Position numbers and translations under genes: made by a program
Source of the DNA: a bacterium
GTDB lineage: Bacteria; Pseudomonadota; Gammaproteobacteria; Burkholderiales; Thiobacillaceae
Direction: 5' to 3'
DNA length: 64,000 bases
Assembly: GCA_009772925.1 (NCBI GenBank)
Contig: WOUQ01000010.1
Coordinates: forward strand, 21,279-85,278
Notes under the pieces: model-generated
What the model was told of the DNA's origin: nothing
The model's input: the letters and a program-made list of their open reading frames with translations, nothing else
Databases searched by the model: none
Shown: positions 32,663 to 42,972 of the stretch, piece after piece
How the letters are laid out: each line of letters begins with the position of its first letter
How positions within the stretch are numbered: the stretch's first letter is position 1

Positions 32663-32750
32663 GAGAAAAGGGAAAAGTGAAACGGGAAACGTGTGAAGCG
32701 CCACGCAGCCCGGGGTTTTGCGTTTCCCGTTTCTCGTTTCCCGTTTCCCG
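32663..32750. repeat. 7-bp-period inverted intergenic repeat, locus B (B/D subunit spacer)
   Basis: GAGAAAA GGGAAAA GTGAAAC GGGAAAC ... GTTTCCC GTTTCTC GTTTCCC GTTTCCC. Confidence 0.85.
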
Positions 32751-32759
32751 GACTCAACC

Positions 32760-33386
32760 ATGAAAAAACGCCTCTCCGTCCCCCCCACCAAGAGCGCCCT
32801 CCTGCAGGTCGGCCGCCAGGTCAAGTTCCTGGAACAGGGTCGGGCCATGCTGGAGAAGAAACGAGATCTGCTCACCCGGCTGGTGTACGAGCGCCTGGCC
32901 CAGTACCGGCAGTTGCGTGCCGAGACCGCCAAGGAACTGGCCGAGGCCTACCACTGGCTGGGCATCGTGCAGATGCGCATGGGCGGCCAGATGCTGCGCC
33001 AGGCCTCGGTCGGCCTGTCCCAGGCGGTGGCCCTGCGCGTGGTGGCGCGTTCCAGCGTCGGCGTCGAGTACCCCAGCGTGTCGGCCTCGCCCCTGCCCCT
33101 GCAACCGGTGGGCCTGATGTGGACCGACGTGAGTTTTGACGAGGCGCGCCTGCGCCTGCGGGAACTCACCGTCACCCTGGCCCGTCTAGGCGAAGCGGAA
33201 AACGCCCTGTGGCGTCTTCTGGCGGCGAGCCGCAAGACCCAGAAGCGGGTGAATGCGTTGAAATACAACATCATTCCCCGCTACCAGGCCACGGTGCACC
33301 ACATCCGCGCCGCCCTGGAAGAGGACGAGCGCAACACCCTGTTCCAGATCAAGGTGCTGCGCGCCCGGGCTGAAGCCGCGCCATAG
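32760..33386 (+). CDS. V/A-type ATPase subunit D
   Basis: PPTKSALLQVGRQVKFLEQGRAMLEKKRDLLTRLV...KTQKRVNALKYNIIPRYQATVHHI. Confidence 0.93.
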   Translation: MKKRLSVPPTKSALLQVGRQVKFLEQGRAMLEKKRDLLTRLVYERLAQYRQLRAETAKELAEAYHWLGIVQMRMGGQMLRQASVGLSQAVALRVVARSSVGVEYPSVSASPLPLQPVGLMWTDVSFDEARLRLRELTVTLARLGEAENALWRLLAASRKTQKRVNALKYNIIPRYQATVHHIRAALEEDERNTLFQIKVLRARAEAAP

Positions 33387-33433
33387 GTCCCTCCGCGTGG
33401 GGGACCCGGTTCCACCACCATCTAGGAGAGACC

Positions 33434-33925
33434 ATGAAACGCCTGATCGCCCTATCCCTGCTGAGCGCGCCCCTGCTGGCCCTGGCCGACGCGCCGGTCA
33501 TCGTCAAGATTCCGCGCCTGACCCTGGAGGCCTCGGAGAAAATCGCCCAGGCCACCGTCGCCGCCTGCCGCAAGCAGGGCATCCAGATCGGCGTCACCGT
33601 GGTGGATCGTAGCGGCGATCCCATGGTGACGCTGCGCGACACCCTGGCGCCGCGCATCACCCTCGAAGTCAGCCGCCAGAAGGCCTTCACCGCGGTCAAT
33701 TTCAACGCGCCGCTGTCCGCCCTGGAAAACCGCTTCACCAAGCCCTTCTCGGTGGGCAAGGTGGATGGCCTGGTGTTCTCCGCCGGCGGCATTCCCATCG
33801 AGGCCGCGGGCAACATCGTTGGCGCCGTCGGCGTGTCCGGCGCCGCCACCGGCGAGCAGGACGAGGCCTGCGCGCGGGAAGGTCTGAAGGCCATCGCCTT
33901 CGAACTGGAGACCGCCAGCCTGTAA
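33434..33925 (+). CDS. GlcG/HbpS-like (DUF336) secreted protein
   Basis: Signal peptide; GIQIGVTVVDRSGDPMVTLRD...ITLEVSRQKAFTAV...GNIVGAVGVSGA. Confidence 0.85.
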   Translation: MKRLIALSLLSAPLLALADAPVIVKIPRLTLEASEKIAQATVAACRKQGIQIGVTVVDRSGDPMVTLRDTLAPRITLEVSRQKAFTAVNFNAPLSALENRFTKPFSVGKVDGLVFSAGGIPIEAAGNIVGAVGVSGAATGEQDEACAREGLKAIAFELETASL

Positions 33926-33975
33926 GCGTCCGCCGTGCGCGCGGACATCCCGCGCGCGCCGGGGTCAGCGGCGCT

Positions 33976-34725
33976 TCAGGGATCGAGTTTCAGGAAGGGC
34001 TGCTGCAGCAATTGCAGGAGCTGCAAAGGCCACTGCGGCAGTTGATAGGCTGGTGCTGGCAGAGCCTGCGGAGGAGGGGGGGACAGGGGCGGAACGGCCT
34101 GCGGCGCCTGGCCCTGATGCGTGGCCGGGTATGCCGAGGTCGGCGCAGATCCGGGTGGAGCTGCATACCCGGGTGGAGCTGCATACCCGGGTGGAGCTGC
34201 ATACCCGGGTGGCGGCGCGTAGCCCGGGGGGGAGGGGTATGCCTGAGCCGGTGCGATCTGCGGCAAGGGCAACGGAAATTGCGGCAGGAACAGCGGATAG
34301 AGCACCGGCGGCGACAGGGCCGGCGTGGTCTTCGGCGGTTCGGCCATCTTTTCCTGGAGCTTCGGTTTCAGGTTGCGCTCCAGGTCCTTCTCCAGTTGCC
34401 GCATCAGGTTGTCCATGTAGTGGCCGCCTTCCCGTTTCATGCGCGCCAGCAGCACCTCCAGCTTGAACGCCAGGTCGGGCGGCAGGCTCACCTCCTCGTC
34501 CTTGAAGGCCGCCAGCACCGAATCCCGCATGTACTGGAAGAGCAGGTTCAATTCGTCCTCGGTGAAGTAGCTGCGCAGCGATCGGCCCAAGTCGGACAGG
34601 GTGGGGCCGCTCGCCGCCTTGTCGCCGCCGTTGGCGGGCGTCTGCGCCAGCGCGGGCGGCGCCAGCGCCAGCGCGGCGGCCAGCAGAGGTGGGGTCAGGC
34701 GGACGATGATGGGAGTCTTATTCAT
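33976..34725 (-). CDS. secreted proline-rich hypothetical protein
   Basis: Signal peptide [28 protein letters not shown]; charged helical middle; PGYAAP repeats; start overlaps upstream permease stop. Confidence 0.7.
   Translation of the reverse strand: MNKTPIIVRLTPPLLAAALALAPPALAQTPANGGDKAASGPTLSDLGRSLRSYFTEDELNLLFQYMRDSVLAAFKDEEVSLPPDLAFKLEVLLARMKREGGHYMDNLMRQLEKDLERNLKPKLQEKMAEPPKTTPALSPPVLYPLFLPQFPLPLPQIAPAQAYPSPPGYAPPPGYAAPPGYAAPPGYAAPPGSAPTSAYPATHQGQAPQAVPPLSPPPPQALPAPAYQLPQWPLQLLQLLQQPFLKLDP
34151..34210. repeat. 18-bp tandem repeat inside CDS (PGYAAP units)
   Basis: CCGGGTGGAGCTGCATAC repeated about 3 times. Confidence 0.9.
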
Positions 34726-35950
34726 AACGCAGGGCCTCGATCGGCGCCATGCGGGATGCCTTGCGCGCCGGGTACCAGCCGAAGAATACCCCCACCACGC
34801 TGGCGGAAGCCACCGCCAGCAGGATGGCCTCGCCGCCGAGGACCACCTGCCAGTCGGCGAAATGCTCCAGGGCCAGGCTGCCGCCGACACCCAGGGCGAT
34901 GCCGACGAGGGCGCCGCCGAGGGAGAGGATCACCGCCTCGGCCAGGAACTGGGTGAGGATGTCGCGCCGCCGCGCGCCGACCGCCAGGCGGATGCCGATC
35001 TCGCGGGTGCGCTCGGTGACCGACACCAGCATGATGTTCATGATGCCGATGCCGCCCACCAGCAGTGATACCGAGGCGACGGCGGCGAGCAGGCCGGACA
35101 GCACCCGCGAGGCGGCCTGCTCCGCCTTGACCACCTCGGACAGGTTGCGGATGTTGAAGTCGTCATCCTGGTCCGGTTGCAGGCGGTGGCGCTGGCGCAG
35201 CAGTTCGCGCACCTGCGCCTCCGCCTCGAGCATGTCGGCGCCGTCGGCCATTTTCACAGTGACCTGACCCACCGTGCGCAGGCGTCCGGGGGGCTGCCAG
35301 AGGATGCGGCCGCGCGCGGTGGACAGCGGGATGAGGACGATGTCGTCCTGGTCGACGCCCTCGGCGTTGCGGCCCTTGGCGTCGAGCAGGCCGACGATGG
35401 TGAAGGGCACGAAGCGCACGCGGATGGCCTGGCCGACCGGATCGGTGCCGCCGAACAGCATCTGCGCCACGGTCTGGCCGACCACCGCCACCTTGGCGGA
35501 CGAGCGCAGGTCGTTCTCGTCGAGGGCGCGGCCGCTGCTCATGCGCCATTCGCGCGCGACCAGAAAGTCGGCGGTGACGCCGTAGATCTGGCTGGGCCAG
35601 TTGAGGTTGCCGTGGATGATCTGCCCGGACCCGCGCAGCGCGGGTGCTGCGGCCAGCACGTAGGGCACCTCGTCCTGGATGGCGCGGGCGTCGGCCTCGG
35701 TCAGGGTGTTGCGGCCCCAGGCGCTGATGCGCACGCCGCTGCTGGTGACGGTGCCGGGCATCACCATCATCAGGTTGGTGCCCAGGCTGCGGAGTTGTTC
35801 GGCGACGGTGCGCTTGGCGCCTTCGCCCACCGCCAGCATGGCGATGACGGCGGCCACGCCGATGATGATGCCCAACGCGGTGAGCAGGCTGCGCAGCTTG
35901 TTGGCGCGCAGGCTGCGCAGGGCGGAACGGCCGGTGTCGAGCAGGTTCAC
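34718..35950 (-). CDS. MacB-like ABC transporter permease (FtsX family)
   Basis: [45 protein letters not shown]...[29 protein letters not shown]. Confidence 0.92.
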   Translation of the reverse strand: MNLLDTGRSALRSLRANKLRSLLTALGIIIGVAAVIAMLAVGEGAKRTVAEQLRSLGTNLMMVMPGTVTSSGVRISAWGRNTLTEADARAIQDEVPYVLAAAPALRGSGQIIHGNLNWPSQIYGVTADFLVAREWRMSSGRALDENDLRSSAKVAVVGQTVAQMLFGGTDPVGQAIRVRFVPFTIVGLLDAKGRNAEGVDQDDIVLIPLSTARGRILWQPPGRLRTVGQVTVKMADGADMLEAEAQVRELLRQRHRLQPDQDDDFNIRNLSEVVKAEQAASRVLSGLLAAVASVSLLVGGIGIMNIMLVSVTERTREIGIRLAVGARRRDILTQFLAEAVILSLGGALVGIALGVGGSLALEHFADWQVVLGGEAILLAVASASVVGVFFGWYPARKASRMAPIEALRYE

Positions 35951-36669
35951 GCAGCCTCCGCCAGCATGTCCGCAGCCCGCCGCGGTGCATCCACCTGCCG
36001 GTCTTCCACCAGCCGCCCGTCACGGAACACCAGCACCCTTTTCGCGAAGGCGGCGATATCCGGTTCGTGGGTGACCAGCACGAGGGTGATGCCGGCCTCG
36101 TTGAGTTCCTGGAACAGGGCCATCAGTTCCAGGCTGGTGCGGGTATCGAGGGCGCCGGTGGGCTCGTCGGCGAGGATCAGCGGCGGGTTGTTGACCAGGG
36201 CGCGGGCGATCGCCACCCGCTGTTGCTGCCCGCCGGAAAGCTGCATGGGGCGATGCCCGGCGCGTTCGCCCAGACCCACCCGCGCCAGTTTCTCCAGGGC
36301 GCGGCGGTGGCGTTCGGCGGCCGGCACGCGGGCGTAGAGCAGGGGCAGTTCGACGTTTTCCTGGGCGGTTGCGCGCGGCAGCAGATTGAAGTTCTGGAAC
36401 ACGAAACCCAGCCGCCGGTTGCGCAGTTCCGCCTGACGATCCGGGTCGAGGCCGGTGATCTCCTCGCCATCCAGGCTGTAGCGCCCGGCGCTGGGTACAT
36501 CCAGGCAACCCAGCAGGTTCATGAAGGTGGATTTGCCGGAGCCGGATGGGCCCATGACCGCGACGAATTCGCCGGCTTCGATGCTGAGGCTCACCCCCCG
36601 CAAGGCGGGCACGACGATTTCGCCGATGCGGTATTCCCGGGCCAGGTCGGTGGTTTGGATCAGGGGCAT
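35947..36669 (-). CDS. ABC transporter ATP-binding protein (MacB/LolD-like)
   Basis: [47 protein letters not shown]. Confidence 0.94.
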   Translation of the reverse strand: MPLIQTTDLAREYRIGEIVVPALRGVSLSIEAGEFVAVMGPSGSGKSTFMNLLGCLDVPSAGRYSLDGEEITGLDPDRQAELRNRRLGFVFQNFNLLPRATAQENVELPLLYARVPAAERHRRALEKLARVGLGERAGHRPMQLSGGQQQRVAIARALVNNPPLILADEPTGALDTRTSLELMALFQELNEAGITLVLVTHEPDIAAFAKRVLVFRDGRLVEDRQVDAPRRAADMLAEAA

Positions 36670-36675
36670 GGGGTT

Positions 36676-36735
36676 TCAGGGTTGAGGACCGAGCAATGGC
36701 CTGCTCCACTCGGCACTCAGTCCTCGCTACTCGCC
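36676..36735. repeat. 7-bp-period-like intergenic repeat, locus E (divergent GAG variant)
   Basis: Reverse strand GAGTAGC GAGGACT GAGTGCC GAGTGGA with partial inverted arm GAGGACC GAGCAAT. Confidence 0.55.
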
Positions 36736-38031
36736 CTACATCCCCATGCCGAAGGGCCGGCTGGGCTTGACGGTCTTCTGCACACTGCCTTCCTCCAGGC
36801 CCAGGATGATTTCCTGGCCGGCTTGCAGTTCACCCTTGAGCATCTCGGTGGCCTTGCCGTCGCTGACGCCCAGGCGCACGCTGACCGCGCTTGGTTTGCC
36901 TTCCTTCAGCACCCACACGCGGCCGGGAATGCCGGGGCCTTCCTCGCGGCCGCGCACCTCCAGCTTGACCGGGGTGCCGTCGGCCTGCACCGGGCGGAAG
37001 CGCAGGGCCTCGTTGGGCAGCTTCAGCGCGTCCTGGCGTTCCTCGGTGAGGATGCGGGCGCTGGCGGTCATGCCGGGCAAGAGCTTGAGCTCCGGGTTGT
37101 CGACGCGCGCCATGACGCTGTAGGTGACGACGTTGTTGTTGGTGACCGGGGATTTGCGGATCTGCGTGACCTGGCCGGCGAAGCGCTCGCCGGGGAAGGC
37201 GTCCACGGTGAAGCCCAGCTTCTGGCCGGTGGCGACACGGCCCACGTCGGCCTCGTCCACCGCCACGTTGACCTCCATCTGGCGCAGGTCGCGGGCGATG
37301 GTGAACAGCACCGGCGCCTGGAAGGAGGCGGCCACGGTCTGGCCGACGTCGATGTTGCGACTGATGACCACGCCGTCCACCGGCGAGCGGATGATGGTGC
37401 GGCCCAGGTCGAGGCGCGCCTGTTGCAGTCCCGCCTGGCGCTGCGCCACCTGGGCGCGGGCGCTGCCCACCTGCGCCTGGGTCACCGCCAGGTCGGCGCG
37501 GACCAGGTTCAGTTGTTCCCGCGCGGTGTCCAGCACGGCCTGCGCGCCATCCAGCTCGGCGGCGGAAATGAAGTTTTGCGTCACCAGCGCGCGCTTGCGT
37601 TCGAGGTTGCGCTCGGCGTCGGCCAGGGCGATCTGCGCCTTGCCGACCTCGGCCTGGCGCACCACCAGGTTGCCGCGTGCCACTTCCGCCGCGCTTTCCG
37701 CCGCGCTCAGGTCGGCCTCGGCCTGGACCACGCGGGATGCGAAGGTGTCCGGGTCGAGGCGGGCGATGATCTGGTCCTTCCTCACCTCGCTGTTGAAATC
37801 GACGCGGATTTCCTGGATCTGCCCGGAGATTTGCGAACCCACCTGCACGGTGACCAGGGCGGACAGGGTGCCGCTGGCGGAGACCGCGGCGGAAAGCGGT
37901 CCGCGCTCGATCTTGGCCAGGCGGTAGCGGGGCCCGCTTTCGTTCGACTGCCAGGGCTGCCAGGCATACAGCAGGCTGGCGGTGGCGAACAGGAAAAGGG
38001 CGAACAGTAGCCAGGCGCGGCGGCGGGACAT
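36736..38031 (-). CDS. MacA-like periplasmic adaptor (membrane fusion) protein
   Basis: VQVGSQISGQIQEIRVDFNSEVRKDQIIARLDPDTF...IIRSPVDGVVISRNIDVGQTVAAS. Confidence 0.92.
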   Translation of the reverse strand: MSRRRAWLLFALFLFATASLLYAWQPWQSNESGPRYRLAKIERGPLSAAVSASGTLSALVTVQVGSQISGQIQEIRVDFNSEVRKDQIIARLDPDTFASRVVQAEADLSAAESAAEVARGNLVVRQAEVGKAQIALADAERNLERKRALVTQNFISAAELDGAQAVLDTAREQLNLVRADLAVTQAQVGSARAQVAQRQAGLQQARLDLGRTIIRSPVDGVVISRNIDVGQTVAASFQAPVLFTIARDLRQMEVNVAVDEADVGRVATGQKLGFTVDAFPGERFAGQVTQIRKSPVTNNNVVTYSVMARVDNPELKLLPGMTASARILTEERQDALKLPNEALRFRPVQADGTPVKLEVRGREEGPGIPGRVWVLKEGKPSAVSVRLGVSDGKATEMLKGELQAGQEIILGLEEGSVQKTVKPSRPFGMGM

Positions 38032-38046
38032 GGTCTTGGGCAAGAG

Positions 38047-38856
38047 TCAGGCCAGGGGGGGACCCCGGAACAAGCGGGCGAGTTCCGCGCCGGGGTCGGC
38101 GGCGCGCATGAAGGCCTCGCCGACCAGGAAGGTATCCACCCGGTTTTCGCGCATCAGGGCCACGTCCGCCGGCGTCAGGATGCCGCTCTCGGTGACCGGG
38201 ATGCGCTCGCCGGCGGCGCGGATGCGCGGCAGCAGGTCCAGGGTGGTGGAGAGCCGGGTCTCGAAGGTGCGCAGGTTGCGGTTGTTGACGCCCATGAGCG
38301 GGGTCCGGAGTTGCAGGGCGGCTTCCAGTTCCGCGCCGTCGTGGCTTTCCACCAGCACCGCCATGCCCAGTGCCAGGGCCAGGTCTTCCAGTTCCCGCAT
38401 CTGCGCCACGCTCAGGGCGGCGACGATGAGCAGGATGCAGTCGGCGCCCATGGCGCGGGCTTCGTAGACCTGGTAGGGGTCGATCATGAAGTCCTTGCGC
38501 AGCACGGGCAGGTCGCAGGCGTCGCGGGCCGCCTTCAGGTAATCGGGGGCGCCCTGGAAATAGTCGCGGTCGGTGAGCACCGACAGGCAGGCGGCGCCAC
38601 CCGTCGCGTAGCTCGCGGCGATCTCGGCGGGGCGGAAGTCCGGCCGGATCACGCCCTTGCTGGGGCTGGCCTTCTTGATCTCGGCGATGACGGCCGGCTC
38701 GCCGGCGGCGATCTTCGCGCGCAGGGCGCCGACGAAATCCCGCGCCGGCGGCATCCATTCGGCGGACTCGCGCAGGGCTTCCATGGGTTCGGACTTCTTT
38801 GCGGCGGCGATCTCCTCGCGTTTGGTGGCGAGGATCTTTTCCAGGATGTCGGACAT
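38047..38856 (-). CDS. trpC: indole-3-glycerol phosphate synthase
   Basis: [26 protein letters not shown]...[30 protein letters not shown]...[10 protein letters not shown]. Confidence 0.95.
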   Translation of the reverse strand: MSDILEKILATKREEIAAAKKSEPMEALRESAEWMPPARDFVGALRAKIAAGEPAVIAEIKKASPSKGVIRPDFRPAEIAASYATGGAACLSVLTDRDYFQGAPDYLKAARDACDLPVLRKDFMIDPYQVYEARAMGADCILLIVAALSVAQMRELEDLALALGMAVLVESHDGAELEAALQLRTPLMGVNNRNLRTFETRLSTTLDLLPRIRAAGERIPVTESGILTPADVALMRENRVDTFLVGEAFMRAADPGAELARLFRGPPLA

Positions 38857-38859
38857 GAT

Positions 38860-38901
38860 GGGTAGCGGGTAGCGGGTAGTGGGTAGTGGGTAGCGGGCAG
38901 T
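38860..38901. repeat. six perfect tandem 7-bp repeats, locus C (alr/trpC spacer)
   Basis: GGGTAGC GGGTAGC GGGTAGT GGGTAGT GGGTAGC GGGCAGT. Confidence 0.95.
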
Positions 38902-39972
38902 TCAGGTTTCCTCGATGCGGACGCGGGGAGCCAATGCGGTGAACAGCTCGTAGGCGATGGTGCCGGCGGCGGCGGCCACGCGTTCCGCGGGCAGGCCTTC
39001 GCCCCACAGGGTGACCGGGCTGCCGACGTGGGCGGCGGGCACGCCGGACAGGTCGGCGAACAGCATGTCCATGGACACCCGGCCCAGGGTGCGGGTTTCC
39101 CGGCCGGCCACGAGGATGGGCGTGCCGGTGCCGGCGTGGCGGGGATAGCCGTCGGCGTAGCCGCAGGCCACCACGCCCACCTTCATGTCGCGCTCGGCGA
39201 CATAGGCGGCGCCATAGCCGACGCCTTCCCCCTTGCGCACGAACTGGCTGGCGATGAGCCGGCTTTCCAGGGTCATGGCGGGCAAGAGGCCAAGGTCGGC
39301 GCCGCTCTGTGCCGCGAAGGGCGAGGCACCGTACAGCATGATGCCGGGTCGCGCCCAGTCGCCGTGGGTCTCCGCATGGCGCAGCAGGGCGGCGGAGTTG
39401 GCCAGGCTGACGGGCAGATCCAGTCCGGCGGTGGTTTCGCGGAACAGCGCGAGCTGGGCGGCGACGCTGGCCGGATCGTCGTCGGCGCGGGCGAAGTGGG
39501 TCATGAGGGTGATGCCGCCAACGTGAGGCGCGGCGCGCAGGACCGCCAGGGCGTCCGCCAGGCGTTGCGGCGCCAGGCCCAGGCGATGCATGCCGGTGTC
39601 CACCTTGAGGAAGACGTCCACCTTGTGCTCCAGCCGGGCCTTGGCCAGGATTTCCGCCTGGTCCTGGCGGTGGATTACCGGCCGCAGGCGCAGACGGGCG
39701 ATTTCCGGCAGTTCGTCGGGATGGAAGAAACCTTCCAGCAGGACGATGGGATGGGTGTAGCCCTCGCCGCGCAACTCGGCCGCCTCGTCGATGGAGAGTA
39801 CGGCGAAACCGTCCGCCGCCCGGAAGGCGCGGGCCACCCGGGCCAGGCCGTGGCCATAACCGTTGGCCTTGATCACCGCGAGAATCTTCGCCTTGGGCGC
39901 GGCCGCGCGCGCCAGCCCCAGGTTGTGGGCCAGCGCGGCGCGGTCAATGCGGGCGATCAGGGGGCGGGCCAT
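38902..39972 (-). CDS. alr: alanine racemase
   Basis: RPLIARIDRAALAHNLGLARAAAPKAKILAVIKANGYGHGL. Confidence 0.95.
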   Translation of the reverse strand: MARPLIARIDRAALAHNLGLARAAAPKAKILAVIKANGYGHGLARVARAFRAADGFAVLSIDEAAELRGEGYTHPIVLLEGFFHPDELPEIARLRLRPVIHRQDQAEILAKARLEHKVDVFLKVDTGMHRLGLAPQRLADALAVLRAAPHVGGITLMTHFARADDDPASVAAQLALFRETTAGLDLPVSLANSAALLRHAETHGDWARPGIMLYGASPFAAQSGADLGLLPAMTLESRLIASQFVRKGEGVGYGAAYVAERDMKVGVVACGYADGYPRHAGTGTPILVAGRETRTLGRVSMDMLFADLSGVPAAHVGSPVTLWGEGLPAERVAAAAGTIAYELFTALAPRVRIEET

Positions 39973-39987
39973 CAAGCGATGCGTCGT

Positions 39988-41382
39988 CTACTCGCCATAC
40001 CCGCCAGCCCCCCCGGCGAAGCTCTCGAAGCGGGTGTACTCGCCCAGGAAGGTGAGCCGCACCATGCCGATGGGGCCGTTGCGCTGCTTGCCGATGATGA
40101 TCTCGGCAGTGCCCTTGTCCTGGCTGTCCGGGTTGTAGACCTCGTCGCGGTAGATGAACAGGATGACGTCCGCGTCCTGTTCGATGGCGCCCGATTCACG
40201 CAGGTCGGACATCACCGGCCGCTTGTTGGGGCGTTGTTCCAGCGAGCGGTTCAACTGCGACAGGGCGATGACCGGCACGTGCAGTTCCTTGGCCAGGCCC
40301 TTGAGGGAGCGGGAAATCTCGGAAATCTCCGTGGCCCGGTTCTCGCTCTGGCCGGCGGCGCCGGACATCAGTTGCAGATAGTCGATGACGATCAGGCCCA
40401 GCGGTCGGTCGTTCTGGCATTGCCGCGCCAGACGGCGGGCGCGGGCGCGCACCTCCATGGCGGTGAGGCCCGGCGATTCGTCGATGAAGAAGGGGGTCTC
40501 GTTGAGCCGGCCGAGGGCGTGCGTCAGGCGCGGCCAGTCGTCCTCGCCGATGCGGCCGGTACGCAGCTTGTGCTGGTCCAGGCGGCCGACCGATCCGAGC
40601 ATGCGCATGACCAGCTGGCTGGCCCCCATCTCCATGCTGAATACCGCCACCGACAGGTTGGCGTCCAGGGCCACGTTCTCGGCGATGTTCAGGCTGAAGG
40701 CCGTTTTGCCCATACTCGGCCGGCCGGCGACGATGATCAGGTCGCCCGGCTGCAGGCCCGAGGTCTTGGTGTCCAGGTCGGTGAAGCCGGTGGGCACGCC
40801 GGTGACCTCGCTGGGGTTGTCGCGGTTGTAGAGCTCGTCGATGCGGGTCACCACCTCCATCAGGAGGGGCTGCACGGCCTGGAAGCCCTGGGTGGTCTTG
40901 GCGCCCGCCTCCTTGATCTCGAACACCTTGGCTTCCGCCTCGTCGAGGATCTGGGCGGCGGTGCGGCCGGCGGGACTCAAGGCGGAATCGCTGATCTGCG
41001 CGCCCACTTCCACCAGCTTCCTGAGCACCGAGCGCTCGCGCACGATCTCGGCGTAACGGCGGATGTTGGCGGCGGAGGGCGTGTTCTGCGCGAGGGCGGC
41101 CAGGTAGGAGAGGCCGCCGGCCTGATCGAGCTGCTCGAAGGATTCCAGGGCCTCGGCCACGGTCACCACGTCGGCCGGCTTGTTCTCCTCGATGAGGCGG
41201 ACGATCTGCTTCCAGATGGCCTTGTGGTCGGCGCGGTAGAAGTCCTGCTCGTTGATGAGGTCCGCGACCCGTTCCCAGGCCGTGTTCTCCAGCATGAGGC
41301 CGCCCAGCACGGACTGCTCTGCCTCGACGGAATGAGGCGGCAGCTTGAGGGCGGACAGTTCGGGATCGAAAACGGCGGACAT
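39988..41382 (-). CDS. dnaB: replicative DNA helicase DnaB
   Basis: PPHSVEAEQSVLGGLM; GRPSMGKTAFSLNIAENVAL; VIDYLQLM; no intein insertion seen. Confidence 0.96.
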   Translation of the reverse strand: MSAVFDPELSALKLPPHSVEAEQSVLGGLMLENTAWERVADLINEQDFYRADHKAIWKQIVRLIEENKPADVVTVAEALESFEQLDQAGGLSYLAALAQNTPSAANIRRYAEIVRERSVLRKLVEVGAQISDSALSPAGRTAAQILDEAEAKVFEIKEAGAKTTQGFQAVQPLLMEVVTRIDELYNRDNPSEVTGVPTGFTDLDTKTSGLQPGDLIIVAGRPSMGKTAFSLNIAENVALDANLSVAVFSMEMGASQLVMRMLGSVGRLDQHKLRTGRIGEDDWPRLTHALGRLNETPFFIDESPGLTAMEVRARARRLARQCQNDRPLGLIVIDYLQLMSGAAGQSENRATEISEISRSLKGLAKELHVPVIALSQLNRSLEQRPNKRPVMSDLRESGAIEQDADVILFIYRDEVYNPDSQDKGTAEIIIGKQRNGPIGMVRLTFLGEYTRFESFAGGAGGYGE

Positions 41383-41535
41383 GGGCAGGCTCGGGCGGGG
41401 AAGCGGCATTGTAATTCGGGACGGGGTTGCCGGACACCGCGCCGCAATCCGCGCGCGCGGGCTTGCACAAGATCAAGGCGGCAGCCGGGCGATCGCGCTT
41501 GAATCCACGCACCCGCATCCGACCGCGAGCAGAGC

Positions 41536-42144
41536 ATGCACTTTCCCGCCTTCTTCCAGGACATTCCCCTCATCACCCTGCGCGACCCCCTGGCCGCGAT
41601 CCTGGGCGCCGCCACCGACGGCCTCATCGACTACCGCTACGCCGACGTGGTCAAGCTGGCCGGCCATTCCTGCCCGACGGTGGCGGGCGCCTGGCTGATG
41701 GCCCGGCGCGGCTTGCGCGCCCTCTACTGCGACGACCTGCCGGAACGCGGCGGACTGCGCGTGGATTTCCGGGCCGCGCGCGAGGCCGGCACCACCGGCG
41801 TGGTCGGCAACGTGCTGGGCCTGATCACCGGCGCAGCGGGCGAGGAAGGCTTCAAGGGCCTGGGCGGCAGGCAGAGCCGGCGCGACCTGCTGCGCTTCGC
41901 CGTAGAACTGCCCGCCGAGCTGCGCCTCACCCGGCTGGATACGGGCGCCGCGACGCTGCTCGACTACCACCCCGAGCGTGTGCCACCGGCACCGGAGATG
42001 GCCCCGCTGATGGCCCGCGTGGTGGGCGGCGTGGCCGATCCCTGGGAACAGATCGAGTTCGCCCGCCTCTGGCAGGACCGGGTGCGGCGCATCCTGCTGG
42101 AGCACGCCGACGATCCGGAACTGGTGGCGGCGCGGTGCGGCTGA
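41536..42144 (+). CDS. FmdE-like domain protein
   Basis: YADVVKLAGHSCPTVAGAWLMARRGLRALY. Confidence 0.65.
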   Translation: MHFPAFFQDIPLITLRDPLAAILGAATDGLIDYRYADVVKLAGHSCPTVAGAWLMARRGLRALYCDDLPERGGLRVDFRAAREAGTTGVVGNVLGLITGAAGEEGFKGLGGRQSRRDLLRFAVELPAELRLTRLDTGAATLLDYHPERVPPAPEMAPLMARVVGGVADPWEQIEFARLWQDRVRRILLEHADDPELVAARCG

Positions 42145-42160
42145 GTGCCGCGCGGCCAAC

Positions 42161-42188
42161 AAAAAAGGCCGCTTGCGCGGCCTTTTTC
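42161..42188. terminator. bidirectional terminator between FmdE-like gene and rplI
   Basis: AAAAAAGGCCGC-TTGC-GCGGCCTTTTT. Confidence 0.88.
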
Positions 42189-42205
42189 GCGGGGGAGGGG
42201 AAGAC

Positions 42206-42655
42206 TCAGGCTTCGGCCACCACGGTGACGGTGATGTCGCAGGTCACGTCGGAATGCAGGGCCAGGGTGATGGGGTATTCGCCCACCATCTTGAACGGGC
42301 CTTCCGGCAGCCGCACTTCGGCCTTGGCGATTTCCACGCCCTGCGCGGAGAGCGCCTGGGCGATGTCGACGTTGGTCACGGAGCCGAACAGGCGGCCGTC
42401 CACGCCTGCCTTCTGGGCGATGGTGACGGTCATGCCGGCGATCTTCTCTGCGCGCGCCTGCGCGGCGGCCAGTTTCTCGCCGGCCAGCTTTTCCAGTTCG
42501 GCCTTGCGCTCGGCGAAGGCGGCGATGTTGACCTTGGTGGCCCGCTTGGCCATGCCCTGGGGAATCAGGAAGTTGCGCGCGTAGCCGTCCTTGACCTTGA
42601 CCACGTCGCCCAGGTTGCCCAGGTTGACCACTTTGTCCATCAGGATGATTTCCAT
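42206..42655 (-). CDS. rplI: 50S ribosomal protein L9
   Basis: [36 protein letters not shown]. Confidence 0.97.
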   Translation of the reverse strand: MEIILMDKVVNLGNLGDVVKVKDGYARNFLIPQGMAKRATKVNIAAFAERKAELEKLAGEKLAAAQARAEKIAGMTVTIAQKAGVDGRLFGSVTNVDIAQALSAQGVEIAKAEVRLPEGPFKMVGEYPITLALHSDVTCDITVTVVAEA

Positions 42656-42669
42656 GTTCGCGCTCCTGA

Positions 42670-42942
42670 TCAGCTGTTGTGCTTGTCGGTGTAGGGCAGC
42701 AGGGCCAGGAAGCGGGCGCGCTCGATGGCGACCGACAACTGGCGCTGGTAGCGCGCCTTGGTACCGGTGATGCGGGCGGGAATGATCTTGCCCAGCTCGT
42801 TGATGAAGTCCTTCAGGACTTCGACGTCCTTATAATCCACTTCCTTGACCTTCTCGGCGGTGAAGCGGCAGAACTTGCGGCGGCGGAACAGAGCGGCGCC
42901 GTTGGGGTTCTTGGGACGCGGCTTGCGTTTGATGAAAGGCAT
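42670..42942 (-). CDS. rpsR: 30S ribosomal protein S18
   Basis: [51 protein letters not shown]. Confidence 0.96.
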   Translation of the reverse strand: MPFIKRKPRPKNPNGAALFRRRKFCRFTAEKVKEVDYKDVEVLKDFINELGKIIPARITGTKARYQRQLSVAIERARFLALLPYTDKHNS

Positions 42943-42972
42943 TTTCCAACTCCTAGATCGTTGCGGTTCCGG

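Noticed and set aside
34151-34210. Short direct repeats resembling a CRISPR array
   Set aside because: Contiguous 18-bp units without spacers, in frame inside a CDS
36067-38010. 647-aa + strand ORF opposite the MacA/ABC genes
   Set aside because: Shadow of confidently identified minus-strand genes
38047-38856. trpC separated from other trp genes as evidence of rearrangement
   Set aside because: trpEGD position is unknown outside the window; isolated trpC is not exceptional
39988-41382. Intein or inserted element in dnaB
   Set aside because: The protein is uninterrupted and of normal length
39028-41502. 824-aa + strand ORF opposite alr and dnaB
   Set aside because: Spans two well-conserved minus-strand genes; composition typical of antisense shadow ORFs
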